From contig NZ_JBEFNF010000001.1 of NCBI RefSeq assembly GCF_040196175.1, positions 558,001-622,000 on the forward strand: a stretch of DNA of 64,000 nt, read 5' to 3'. Shown here piece by piece: positions 1 to 7,616 of the stretch. Origin of the DNA: Halospina sp040196175 (GTDB lineage Bacteria > Pseudomonadota > Gammaproteobacteria > Pseudomonadales > Oleiphilaceae). The notes under the pieces are model-generated. The model was not told the origin of the DNA. It made no database searches and saw nothing but the letters and a program-made list of their open reading frames with translations. How positions within the stretch are numbered: the stretch's first letter is position 1; each line of letters opens with the position of its first letter. Made by a program: the position numbers and the translations under genes.

Positions 1-93
1 GCGGTGGGCGCCGTGATGGTGCTGGCAGCGGCGGTTATCGAGACCTGGCCCCGCGAAGCAACGGCTCACACGGCTACGGAGACGCCGCCTTGA
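1..93 (+). CDS. EamA/DMT-family permease, C-terminal end (gene starts before the window)
   Basis: The first 30 codons are open to a TGA stop and encode the last membrane-helix residues and tail of a drug/metabolite transporter. The stretch AVIETWPRE is shared with the complete EamA permease at 40343-41242, and the two tails align codon by codon (ATAHTATE against VTAHTVSE). This is therefore the truncated view of a paralogue in the same orientation. The substrate cannot be inferred. Everything upstream lies outside the window. Confidence 0.8.
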   Translation, partial: AVGAVMVLAAAVIETWPREATAHTATETPP

Positions 94-178
94 TCCGGTC
101 CTGGGGCACGCATGCAAGTTACTCCCGACGGTTTGGTAGGGTAGCCTCAGCATCCATCCCTGAGGGAGAACAGTGAAC

Positions 179-571
179 ATGTCAGACCGCAGGATTTCAG
201 AGGACAAGGCACGGGCAGAGCTTGAGAAGCGATCCCGGACAGTCGGCTCGGGCGACGTTGAAAAGGTCCTCGCCGAGAAGGAAGAGATCGAAAGCAAGTC
301 CCGGCAAGGGCCGCTGAGCCGGTTCCTGGACGAGATCAAGCTGATGGTTGCCATGATCCAAGATTACTGGAACGGTGATTACCGGGAAGTGCCCTGGATG
401 ACGATCGCGGCGGTGGTTGCCGCCCTCATCTACGTCATCACGCCCATTGACCTGATCCCGGACTTCATCCCCGGCATTGGCCTTGTTGATGACGCGGCGG
501 TGGTGGCCGCCTGTCTTAACCTCATCCAGTCGGACTTTGAGGCCTACAAGCGCTGGAAAAGCGGCAACTGA
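179..571 (+). CDS. YkvA-like DUF1232 small membrane protein
   Basis: A 130-residue protein with a charged N-terminal half (about residues 1-55), then a hydrophobic DUF1232 segment containing VITPIDLIPDFIPGIGLVDD, the signature of YkvA-like proteins. The family's biochemical role is unknown. It probably sits in the inner membrane with the charged part in the cytoplasm. A purine-rich stretch GGGAGAA at 163-169 serves either the ATG at 179 or an in-frame GTG at 173, so the start is uncertain by two codons. The next gene, yedK, begins 23 bases downstream in the same direction, so the two may be cotranscribed. Confidence 0.85.
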   Translation: MSDRRISEDKARAELEKRSRTVGSGDVEKVLAEKEEIESKSRQGPLSRFLDEIKLMVAMIQDYWNGDYREVPWMTIAAVVAALIYVITPIDLIPDFIPGIGLVDDAAVVAACLNLIQSDFEAYKRWKSGN

Positions 572-594
572 GCGATACGTTTTGAGGAGCCAGC

Positions 595-1272
595 ATGTGC
601 GGCCGCTTTGATCGCCACACGCCCATACCCTGGGTGGCCGGGGCCTATTTCGGAATCACTGAACCGGTGGAATCGGGCTCAGCGCGCTACAACATAGCCC
701 CGGGTACCTCAATCAGCACGGTGCGCCAGGAGGATGAAGACGTTGAGTTCCCCCTGATGCAGTGGGGCTTCCGGCCAAGCTGGGCCGGCGATGAGGCGCC
801 CAGGCCGATCAATGCCCGGGCGGAACGAGTGGCCACGAGCCGCTTTTTCAGCCACGCCTTCCAGCACAAACGTTGTCTCATCCCCGCCGACGGCTGGTTC
901 GAGTGGCTGACCACCGCCCACGGCAAGCAACCCTACTACATCACGGACCCTTCCCAGAGGGACCAGGACGTCCTGTTCTTCGCCGGGATCTACTCAGGTA
1001 ACGCCGTGGCGGGCTTGTCAGTAGCCATCCTCACCGAACCCGCTGCGCCCAATCTGCGCCCTATCCATAATCGCCAGCCGGTGGTTCTGGACCCCGCGTC
1101 CCGGTACGACTGGCTGGACCCAGGGATTGTGGAACGGACAGAGATCAAGCGGGTGACCCGGCGCCTGGACCCCGAACGGCTCGACAGCTGGCCCGTAACC
1201 CCGCGGATGAACCGGCCAGATTATGAGGATCCAGCGATCATTGAGCCAGTAGATGGTAAGTTGGACGCCTGA
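595..1272 (+). CDS. yedK: SOS response-associated peptidase family protein (YedK/HMCES), abasic-site DNA-protein crosslinker
   Basis: The 225-residue protein begins MCGRF, so Cys2 becomes the N-terminal catalytic residue after methionine removal. In this family that cysteine forms a thiazolidine crosslink with abasic sites in single-stranded DNA. The other conserved positions are visible: Asn73 and Arg75 in PINARAE, Glu103 in PADGWFEW and His158 in PIHNRQPVVL. Length and spacing match E. coli YedK (Cys2, Asn75, Glu105, His160). The start is fixed by the obligatory Met-Cys and by AGGAG-like bases just upstream. Gene remnants follow it rather than a functional partner. Confidence 0.95.
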   Translation: MCGRFDRHTPIPWVAGAYFGITEPVESGSARYNIAPGTSISTVRQEDEDVEFPLMQWGFRPSWAGDEAPRPINARAERVATSRFFSHAFQHKRCLIPADGWFEWLTTAHGKQPYYITDPSQRDQDVLFFAGIYSGNAVAGLSVAILTEPAAPNLRPIHNRQPVVLDPASRYDWLDPGIVERTEIKRVTRRLDPERLDSWPVTPRMNRPDYEDPAIIEPVDGKLDA

Positions 1273-1372
1273 GCGTTATACCGCAGTAGACGCACTCGCC
1301 ATGCCTTTCCACGATGCACATTTTGGCGGGTTTTTTCGTATTGCATCCACTGCATCACGCCACGGAGCCCGA

Positions 1373-1423
1373 ATGAACACGGAAAACCACTCCGAGATTG
1401 CCTCCTTCATCTGGTCCACCTCA
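1373..1423 (+). pseudogene. Remnant of the N-terminus of a type I restriction methylase subunit (HsdM)
   Basis: An ATG preceded by GGAG (1363-1366) starts MNTENHSEIASFIWSTS. This closely follows the usual opening of HsdM subunits (N-H-S-E-I-A-x-F-I-W-S). The similarity stops after about 17 codons, where HsdM would continue with ADLLRGD. The frame then runs to a stop at 1486 with no recognisable sequence. I read this as the stump left after deletion or insertion removed a type I restriction-modification locus. The call rests on a short motif, so it is moderate. Confidence 0.5.
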
Positions 1424-1762
1424 GTGATCAACCAGAAGCGCGATTCGGTTGCTTTGCCAAGCGCAGTCTTAGGGGGCATTCCGTGAGCATGGGTGACCAT
1501 TGGGGAACTGTCGTTTTCGCATTGTAATCAGGTTCGGCATTGGGTGGGGTCCACCAGCTTTGGCGGCCAAGTGACATGTTTCCCTTTTCCACTTGGTTGG
1601 CGTTATTGGTAGCCGCATTGCTGTCTTGGGTATGATGCGGTTTGGGTCTCTTCATGCCTCCAGCAGGAACGCACTCTGCGTGACAAAGGTCACGAGCCGG
1701 TGTTACAGGTGATCTGCCATTCTCTCTAGCGCCCCTGAGCAACCAAGGCCGGAGGCCCGGCT
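1424..1762. other. Gene-poor remnant stretch
   Basis: About 340 bases between the HsdM stump and the IS3 remnant. Several overlapping frames are open on both strands, but none gives a protein I recognise, has a convincing ribosome binding site or shows domain motifs. The position between two broken mobile or defence genes suggests decayed accessory DNA. Confidence 0.4.
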
Positions 1763-1912
1763 TCACCGGACGATGGAGGCCTTGCTGGAGCGGGGCGCCG
1801 CCATGGCCCAGCCAACGACTCGGCGGCTGAATACATTCAGAATGATGGTCAGGTACAGAAACCCAGCCCCAGTCCGGATGTAGGTGATATCGCCCAGAAT
1901 GGGCAAGCTCAT
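1763..1912 (-). pseudogene. IS3-family transposase (OrfB, rve integrase core) remnant
   Basis: Read on the minus strand, the sequence encodes GDITYIRTGAGFLYLT followed by FSRRVVGWAM. This is the block around the first catalytic Asp (D-I-T-Y-I) and the following strand of the IS3 OrfB DDE integrase core. Only about 50 codons remain: the N-terminal helix-turn-helix region and the later D and E residues are absent, and no inverted repeats were found. Its upstream end coincides with the 3' end of the DUF4149 gene, whose stop codon may have been created by the insertion. Confidence 0.75.
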
Positions 1913-2310
1913 GTCCCGCCCGTGAACCGGATCAGGACCCAGCCGGCGAGCGCAATATGTGCCAATGTGATCATTACCGACAGGCCGTGCAGCCACTTGA
2001 ATCGCGCCTGGGCGCCACTGTCGGTAGCGCGGTTGATGGCGGGCATGAGGACCTGGCGTGTAGGCAGCGTGGTCAGGGTCACAGTCGCCAGAACGCCGGC
2101 GCCCAAAGGATCGGACGGCCAGAGCAGGGCGGCTGCCAGCGCCGCGCAGCCCATCACGAAGAGATAGAAATGCGGGAAGGCGCGGCGAATCGTGGCGCCA
2201 GCCGTCTCAGCAGGCAGAGCGGTGAACAGGAAGGCGGCGAAGCCGAAGGAATACAGCACCATGCCCCCAAAAAGGAGGGCTGTCACGAGCAGGGCTGCAG
2301 CGGATATCAT
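1909..2310 (-). CDS. DUF4149 domain membrane protein
   Basis: A 133-residue, very hydrophobic protein with about four transmembrane helices. The N-terminal half (LFGGMVLYSFGFAAFLF, then RRAFPHFYLF) matches DUF4149/TMEM205-like proteins, whose function is unknown. The start ATG overlaps the ubiG stop by four bases (ATGA), so it is translationally coupled to that gene. Its last codons abut the IS3 remnant, so the natural C-terminus could have been altered slightly. Confidence 0.75.
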   Translation of the reverse strand: MISAAALLVTALLFGGMVLYSFGFAAFLFTALPAETAGATIRRAFPHFYLFVMGCAALAAALLWPSDPLGAGVLATVTLTTLPTRQVLMPAINRATDSGAQARFKWLHGLSVMITLAHIALAGWVLIRFTGGT

Positions 2311-3011
2311 ATGGCCTCCGGTTTGCGGGCGATGCCCATGTAGAGGATGGTCTTGAAGGGAAGGCGCCCGAAGGTCGGATCGCCCCTCCGAGTGATGCCG
2401 CGCGGACCGAGGCCGGTCATGGGCCCTGGCACCAGGCCGGCGCGCATCATGGCGCCGCGCAGCTCGGCGGGTTTGATGTAGAGGGCTGGATCGTGAGTGC
2501 CCCGCGGCAGCAGGCGCAGGGTGTCCTCGGCCATGGTGATGGTGGCCAGCCGCGCCAAGGGGTTGCGGTTAATTGTGTCGAAGAGAAGCAGGCCCCCGGG
2601 GCGCAGCACTCGGGCCACTTCGGTCAGCACTTTTTCAAGGTCGCCGACATGCTCCAGAACGTCCACACAGACCACTGCGTCAAAACTCTCATCGGCGTGG
2701 GGCAGCGCCTCGCCCACGCCTACATCGTAGGCGATGTCATGCCCTGACGCGCGGGCATGGGCACGGGCGGCGGCGATGGCCTGCGCGGCGGGATCGATGC
2801 CGGTCACCCTTGCGCCGCGGTTGGCCAGCGCCTCGGCCATAAAACCGCCGGCACAGCCGAGATCCAGCACCTGCTTGTCCGCCCAGTCGATGTGGCGGTC
2901 GAACCAGGACAGCCGCCCAGGCACAAGGTTTTTGAGCGTGCGCACCCAGCGGATGTCGTCGGACCACCAATGGTCGGCGACGTCGTCGTAGATGGTCAGG
3001 TCATTGCGCAT
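2307..3011 (-). CDS. ubiG: Ubiquinone biosynthesis O-methyltransferase-like protein (UbiG-type class I SAM methyltransferase)
   Basis: The 234-residue protein has the SAM-binding motif I VLDLGCAGGFMAEALA (about residues 48-63), acidic motif VTGIDPA, and the later UbiG-like blocks VDVLEHV and LRPGGLLLFDTINRN. UbiG carries out both O-methylations in ubiquinone synthesis. The domain order and the D-T-I-N-R-N block fit UbiG better than generic methyltransferases, but a specialised paralogue is possible because the gene sits among remnants and is paired with a DUF4149 gene rather than with gyrA or a phosphatase. Confidence 0.75.
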   Translation of the reverse strand: MRNDLTIYDDVADHWWSDDIRWVRTLKNLVPGRLSWFDRHIDWADKQVLDLGCAGGFMAEALANRGARVTGIDPAAQAIAAARAHARASGHDIAYDVGVGEALPHADESFDAVVCVDVLEHVGDLEKVLTEVARVLRPGGLLLFDTINRNPLARLATITMAEDTLRLLPRGTHDPALYIKPAELRGAMMRAGLVPGPMTGLGPRGITRRGDPTFGRLPFKTILYMGIARKPEAI

Positions 3012-3189
3012 CGCGGCCCCCGGTATTCAGATCGTATCCCCCGATCCATCGGCGGAGAAACGCCGATGGTCATCCAGGATCTGGAACCCGACTTTTCCAG
3101 CTTCCACTGGTAGACCATCGTGATGAACGTTAGGAGGCATTAAGGGCCCTTTCAACCCAAATGAGATGTATCGATAGGCAAAAAATAGA

Positions 3190-3426
3190 TCAGTAGCCCC
3201 ACGTTCTTTGGCGTATCAGAAACGGAAACGCTTCATACTTTCGGAAGCGGCCAATGGCTTCGCGCTCTGGAAGACGCTCCTTTGAGTCCTTGCTTACCGC
3301 ATAAGCAATCCATTCGCAGTAGCTGTCCCGGAATTCGACGGTTGAATAGCCATGGAGCCTGGAGTTGAAGAACCGTATGTGAGGGTTGGTAACGCGTACC
3401 CTCTTGACCTGCGAGGCGCTCGGCAC
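3190..3426 (-). pseudogene. C-terminal remnant of a PhoD-like alkaline phosphatase
   Basis: The 78 codons contain NPHIRFFNSRLHGYSTVEF followed by a tryptophan and a basic tail. This is the usual last block of PhoD-family phosphatases (N-P-H-x-x-F-F-N ... G-Y). Nothing upstream encodes the metal-binding catalytic domain: the preceding 80 bases switch frame and then run into the divergent aminotransferase gene. I read it as a decayed fragment. The remaining 3' flank to ubiG (3012-3189) shows no gene. Confidence 0.55.
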
Positions 3427-3559
3427 TTGCGCCGGTTGAGGTCCGTCATCGCTGTTGCCTCCGTTTGATTAGGGTGTCGTGAACGGCGGCTGTCACATCC
3501 TCCTAACAAACAACCGGCAAACTGAATGCTGTCATTTCCATTGAAAAGTGGTGCATATT

Positions 3560-5233
3560 ATGGCGAGCATTTACACGCTGGCAGTACTTACGATCCTGTT
3601 GGGATTTTTTCTGCTCTATCGCGCCTACTGGCGGCTTGAACTGTCCAGAGCCAAGCACCCTTCGCTTCAGGGGCACTCAAAAATAGCCAGAAGGGTTGCC
3701 CGGTTGGTGCCATTCTACGAGCTCAGTGGTGAGGCGTTTTTTGACTGTGACGGCGCGCCGGAGCCCATTGCGGCGCGTCGGCGCCAAGCGTTTTATGCGC
3801 TCAGTGCCAGGCTTGATTCCAGGGCATCCCAGTCCGGGCAATTGACGTCGTCGCTCGAAAAGCACTTATCCGACACTCATTTCATCAACAGCTATCGCGT
3901 CCCATTCCAGTTTCGGACAGCCGTTCGCAAGCATCTTACGCCGGGAATGGTTGCGGATACTTCTTCTGGTACTCAGATAAGGGACCTGGATGGGGACTGG
4001 CACTACGATCTATCCGGCTCCTACGGGGTTAATCTGTTCGGCTATGATTTCTATAAGAGCTGCATGGACGAGGGTATTGAGCGTGTCCGGGATCTCGGGC
4101 CCGTGCTCGGCGTTTATCACCCGCTGGTGCTGGATAACGTGACACGGATCAAGGCGATTTCCGGTCTGGGCGAGGTGTCATTCCATATGTCCGGAACCGA
4201 GGCTGTCATGCAGGCGACCCGACTGGCTCGCTATCACACCCGGCGCTCGCATCTTGTGCGTTTCTGCGGCGCCTATCACGGCTGGTGGGATGGCGTTCAA
4301 CCCGGAATCGGGACTCAGCGGGCGGTCAACGATGTCTACACCCTGAAAGACATGGACCAGCAATCCCTGCGCGTACTCAGAACCCGCAATGACATTGCCT
4401 GTGTGCTTGTCAGTCCGTTGCAGGCCCTTCACCCCAACAGCGGCGCTCCTGGTGATGCGACCCTGGTCACTAGCAGTCGCCACTGTGCCTTCGACGCGGA
4501 TCGCTATGGAGACTGGCTGCGGCGTCTGAGGGAGGTCTGTACCCAACGCGGAATTGTGCTCATTTTTGATGAGGTATTCTCCGGATTCCGGATCGCCTAC
4601 GGGGGCGCCCAGGAGTACTTTGGCGTTCAGGCGGACATGGTTACCTACGGCAAGACGCTCGGCGGCGGACTGCCGGTTGGCGTGCTCTGCGGGCGGCACG
4701 ATCTGATGAAACGCTTCCGGGATGATAAGCCGACTGATGTCTGCTTCGCCCGTGGCACCTTTAATGCCCATCCTTATGTAATGGCGGCCATGAATGTCTT
4801 CCTGGAGCGGATTCAGGATCCGTCCATCCGTTACGGTTACAACGATATGCGGACTAAATGGGACCGGCGTGCGCGCCAGCTGAATGAGGCCCTGGAATCA
4901 GGACAGTTACCGGTTCGAATCGTGAACCTGGCCTCAATATGGAGCGTCATTTACACGCGGCCGAGCCGTTACAACTGGATGTTCCAGTTCTACCTGCGTG
5001 CTGAGGGGCTTCACCTATCCTGGACCGGTACCGGTCGCCTTATCTTCAGCCACAACTACACGGACGAGGACTTCGACGCCGTCCAGCGCCGCTTTCTGGC
5101 AGCGGCGAAGGCCATGGAGGCGGATGGTTGGTGGTGGCATGATGGCACCCTGACCAACAGGCGGATCAGGAAACAGATTCTGCGGGAAATGCTTTGCTGT
5201 TGGCTGCCAGGCAGGGGGCGAGCGATAGCCTAA
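3560..5233 (+). CDS. Membrane-anchored class III PLP-dependent aminotransferase (glutamate-1-semialdehyde aminomutase-like fold)
   Basis: A 557-residue protein. Residues about 3-23 (IYTLAVLTILLGFFLLYRAY) form one transmembrane anchor, then comes a linker of about 80 residues with no recognised domain, then a class III aminotransferase domain from about residue 110. Motifs seen are SGTEAVMQATRLAR, GAYHGWWDG, IVLIFDEVFSGFR (PLP-binding Asp) and MVTYGKTLGGGLPVG with the Schiff-base lysine. HemL is soluble and about 430 residues long, so this is not a housekeeping HemL. Start: ATG 3560, with an alternative GTG at 3548. The neighbours (Mpo1-like protein, Psd, PEMT) suggest a membrane lipid or amphipathic substrate; that part is inference. 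Confidence 0.8.
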   Translation: MASIYTLAVLTILLGFFLLYRAYWRLELSRAKHPSLQGHSKIARRVARLVPFYELSGEAFFDCDGAPEPIAARRRQAFYALSARLDSRASQSGQLTSSLEKHLSDTHFINSYRVPFQFRTAVRKHLTPGMVADTSSGTQIRDLDGDWHYDLSGSYGVNLFGYDFYKSCMDEGIERVRDLGPVLGVYHPLVLDNVTRIKAISGLGEVSFHMSGTEAVMQATRLARYHTRRSHLVRFCGAYHGWWDGVQPGIGTQRAVNDVYTLKDMDQQSLRVLRTRNDIACVLVSPLQALHPNSGAPGDATLVTSSRHCAFDADRYGDWLRRLREVCTQRGIVLIFDEVFSGFRIAYGGAQEYFGVQADMVTYGKTLGGGLPVGVLCGRHDLMKRFRDDKPTDVCFARGTFNAHPYVMAAMNVFLERIQDPSIRYGYNDMRTKWDRRARQLNEALESGQLPVRIVNLASIWSVIYTRPSRYNWMFQFYLRAEGLHLSWTGTGRLIFSHNYTDEDFDAVQRRFLAAAKAMEADGWWWHDGTLTNRRIRKQILREMLCCWLPGRGRAIA

Positions 5234-5262
5234 CCCCCTGCCGGCGAGGGATTGATGCCGGA

Positions 5263-5907
5263 TCAGTAATGGGCGTTTTCCGCCTCAGTACGCTCGGATT
5301 GAGGCGGATCAAGATCGTCCATGGGATCGATCAGCTGGCCACGCATAAGGTAGAACGGCGAACGGTAGTACATCCGGATGTCGTTGAGCGGATCGGTGAT
5401 GATCTTCAGAAGCCAGATCAGCCCCGTGGTCACATCGCGGATGAAGAAGAGCTGAAACGTACGGAAAAGCAGTGCCGCCATGCCCAGGGCAATCCAGATC
5501 AGGGACAAGTTGTAGAGATAGCCGTTCCAACTGGTCTGGGCTTGCACGAGCCCGAAGAAACCGGGGGTCATCCATAGGATTACAGGTGAAAGACCCCAGA
5601 TCGAAAGCAGCACGACCTTGCGCTTGAGGTTGTAACCGACTTTGATCTGCTCCTTGTACGAGTGCGACACCCGATTGACGTTGTCATAGTCATGGGGCTC
5701 GAAAAAGAAATGGCCGATCTGGCGTGTCACCATGGCGACGCCCCATCCCATGAACGCCGAGATCATCGGGTTCACGGCCAGGTAGAAATAGGCAGTCAGG
5801 AAACTGAGGGCGCTGACCAGGTGCAGTGACTGGTTGATGCGGCTCTGGTGGTAGTAGCGGTGGTCGTCCCACCGTTGTTCTTCAAGTTCCTTCAGTATAT
5901 TGATCAT
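5263..5907 (-). CDS. Mpo1-like (DUF962-related) integral membrane protein
   Basis: About 214 residues with four or five hydrophobic segments. The first half carries NQSLH (Asn25, His29) and, after two helices, RQIGHFFFEPH (His66, Glu70, His72). This resembles the N-x-x-x-H and Q-x-x-G-H-x-x-F-E pattern of Mpo1/DUF962 proteins, whose yeast member is an iron-dependent dioxygenase of 2-hydroxy fatty acid alpha-oxidation. The second half (a helix rich in aromatic residues, then PLNDIRMYYRSPFY) is not part of that family as I know it. GGAG lies five bases before ATG 5907. It converges with the aminotransferase and is followed on the same strand by nothing related. Confidence 0.5.
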   Translation of the reverse strand: MINILKELEEQRWDDHRYYHQSRINQSLHLVSALSFLTAYFYLAVNPMISAFMGWGVAMVTRQIGHFFFEPHDYDNVNRVSHSYKEQIKVGYNLKRKVVLLSIWGLSPVILWMTPGFFGLVQAQTSWNGYLYNLSLIWIALGMAALLFRTFQLFFIRDVTTGLIWLLKIITDPLNDIRMYYRSPFYLMRGQLIDPMDDLDPPQSERTEAENAHY

Positions 5908-5981
5908 GGTCACTCCCGGTAGTTGTGGGTATTGCGCCCCGATTGTCCACCAGGAGTCGTGATAGTTTGTTGACAGCTGCT

Positions 5982-6860
5982 TTACCGAATCAGTAGCGGC
6001 TCGCCCATACGAATCGTTTGCCCTTGCTCCAGTGCGGGATTGAGTTCCAGTTCCGGGCCGGTGATGACGATGATGGTAGAGCCCTGTTCGAAGTAACCCA
6101 TTTCCTCGCCACGATGATAGTGGGTATCGCAGGTAATCCGGTTGGTGCCCTTATAAAGCAGGTTGAGAGGTTGCTCCAGCGCATGCAGGCGGATGCTGGC
6201 GACCAGGATGGCGGCGACGGGCACCAGTAGAATGTGCGTTGCTCTGACGTCTGGTTCTTCAGGAGGCAGGTCAAGCTCAAGAATGGCTCTTTCATTGCGG
6301 CAGAACAGCTTCTCCACTCGCTTGAGCGCAACTGGATTGACGTTCCAGGTATCTCCAGAAATGTAGCGCACCTGCTGCAGGTGGCACTTATCCGGCGCAT
6401 GGAAGCGATGGTACATGCTGGCTGTGATCCGCAGCGTCACAAATGAGCCGTCCCGATAGCGCTCGGCGAGGGTCGTATCGCCCAGTAGCTCACCAAGGTC
6501 GTAAGGGTAACCCTTGGCCTGAAAGATCTCGGTTTGATTGATTCGTCCCATCGCGCCGAGGACCCCATCACAGGGGCTGATCAGGGTTGCCGCGTCGTTA
6601 TGCACTGGACGAGCGCCGGGACGAAGGGCCCGGATAAAGCAGTCATGCATACTCTGGAAATCGGTTTTCTGCGCTTGCTCCAGATGCAGGTCGCCCGCGA
6701 AGAGTTGCCAGATGCCAATGGAGGCCCGCCGGATCCATGGTTGTTGGATACGGCTGAAGCGACCCATCAACAGGGTTGCCCAGCGTCTGGGAATGCGGTT
6801 GGTCAGCAGGAAATTAAGACGTTCCCAGTGGCTGAGTCGGTGCAGAGCCGTTTTTAGCAT
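5982..6860 (-). CDS. psd: Phosphatidylserine decarboxylase (PSD-B-like proenzyme)
   Basis: Forms phosphatidylethanolamine from phosphatidylserine at the inner membrane. Conserved blocks are FIRALRPGARPV, ISPCDGVLG, ASMYHRFHAP and, near the C-terminus, YFEQGSTIIVI. That last block holds the Gly-Ser-Thr at which the proenzyme self-cleaves to make its pyruvoyl group. From ATG 6860 the protein has 292 residues, a normal size, and a strong AAGGAGG (6871-6877, minus strand) lies ten bases upstream. An in-frame extension up to 7052 is open but would overlap the divergent methyltransferase and lacks family similarity. Confidence 0.93.
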   Translation of the reverse strand: MLKTALHRLSHWERLNFLLTNRIPRRWATLLMGRFSRIQQPWIRRASIGIWQLFAGDLHLEQAQKTDFQSMHDCFIRALRPGARPVHNDAATLISPCDGVLGAMGRINQTEIFQAKGYPYDLGELLGDTTLAERYRDGSFVTLRITASMYHRFHAPDKCHLQQVRYISGDTWNVNPVALKRVEKLFCRNERAILELDLPPEEPDVRATHILLVPVAAILVASIRLHALEQPLNLLYKGTNRITCDTHYHRGEEMGYFEQGSTIIVITGPELELNPALEQGQTIRMGEPLLIR

Positions 6861-6999
6861 TACGGGCGTTCCTCCTTGGTTGGCAGCGCTGCGATAAGGA
6901 TGAGACAGCCGTGTGAAGCCTTTGTTAAGGGTGCGGTCAAAAAAACGTAACGTCCTTGAGGGAGTATTAGGCAGGTCGTTCATAACCGGAGCCCGATAC

Positions 7000-7536
7000 A
7001 TGCTCGTCACCCTCCTGCTGGTCAGTGCGGTTCTGCTCAGTTTTGAGCGCATTACCTACTTTCTGGTTTCCCGCTACCCGAATTACTGGTGCCGACTGTG
7101 CTTGCGGTCGCCGCTGGCATCCTTCGGTGGTCCTGTGGATGTTCTGAATGGACTTTTCTATGGCTTCAAGTTCATCCAGGCAGCGGTGTTTCTTTACTGG
7201 TGGGGATTCTATGGTGATACTTGGCTGCCACTTCCGACAGCAGAAGGTATTGGTCTGGTTTTGGGGGGAGGACTGATTGCTGTTGGCATCCTGCTCAACT
7301 CGCTTGTCTTCTCCAAACTGGGCCGCACCGGTGTGTTCTATGGTGCTCAGATGGGGTATGACGTTCCCTGGATCCGCGGTTTTCCGTTTTCAGTCTTGCG
7401 TCACCCCCAATACCTGGGCGCGTTGGTCTGCATCTGGGGGCTTTTTGTGGTAATGCGTTTCCCCAATGATGACTGGTTCTATCTACCGCTTCTTGAAACC
7501 GCCTTATACGCTTGGGGGGCTTACAACGAACCCTGA
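7000..7536 (+). CDS. PEMT/Opi3-type phospholipid N-methyltransferase (predicted)
   Basis: A 178-residue membrane protein with about four helices. The decisive stretch is LGRTGVFYGAQMG (107-119) followed by GFPFSVLRHPQYLGAL (127-142). This is the pattern (LGxTGxFxG ... FPFxxxxxPxYxG) of eukaryotic-type phosphatidylethanolamine N-methyltransferases. Known enzymes of the family use SAM to convert phosphatidylethanolamine to phosphatidylcholine. It is divergent from psd, which makes the substrate. ATG 7000 has GGAG eight bases upstream; an upstream in-frame GTG at 6913 is less likely. Another isoprenylcysteine methyltransferase-fold function is the main alternative. Confidence 0.7.
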   Translation: MLVTLLLVSAVLLSFERITYFLVSRYPNYWCRLCLRSPLASFGGPVDVLNGLFYGFKFIQAAVFLYWWGFYGDTWLPLPTAEGIGLVLGGGLIAVGILLNSLVFSKLGRTGVFYGAQMGYDVPWIRGFPFSVLRHPQYLGALVCIWGLFVVMRFPNDDWFYLPLLETALYAWGAYNEP

Positions 7537-7616
7537 CAGGCGATGGTATTGCTGCGTTCCATCAGGTTCTTGGTTTCACTATAGGGACCGAATCAGCGTA
7601 CACTTGCGATTGTTGG

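Noticed and set aside
3560..5233. Annotation of the aminotransferase as HemL (glutamate-1-semialdehyde aminomutase)
   Set aside because: The membrane anchor, extra N-terminal region and lipid-gene context do not fit a housekeeping HemL.
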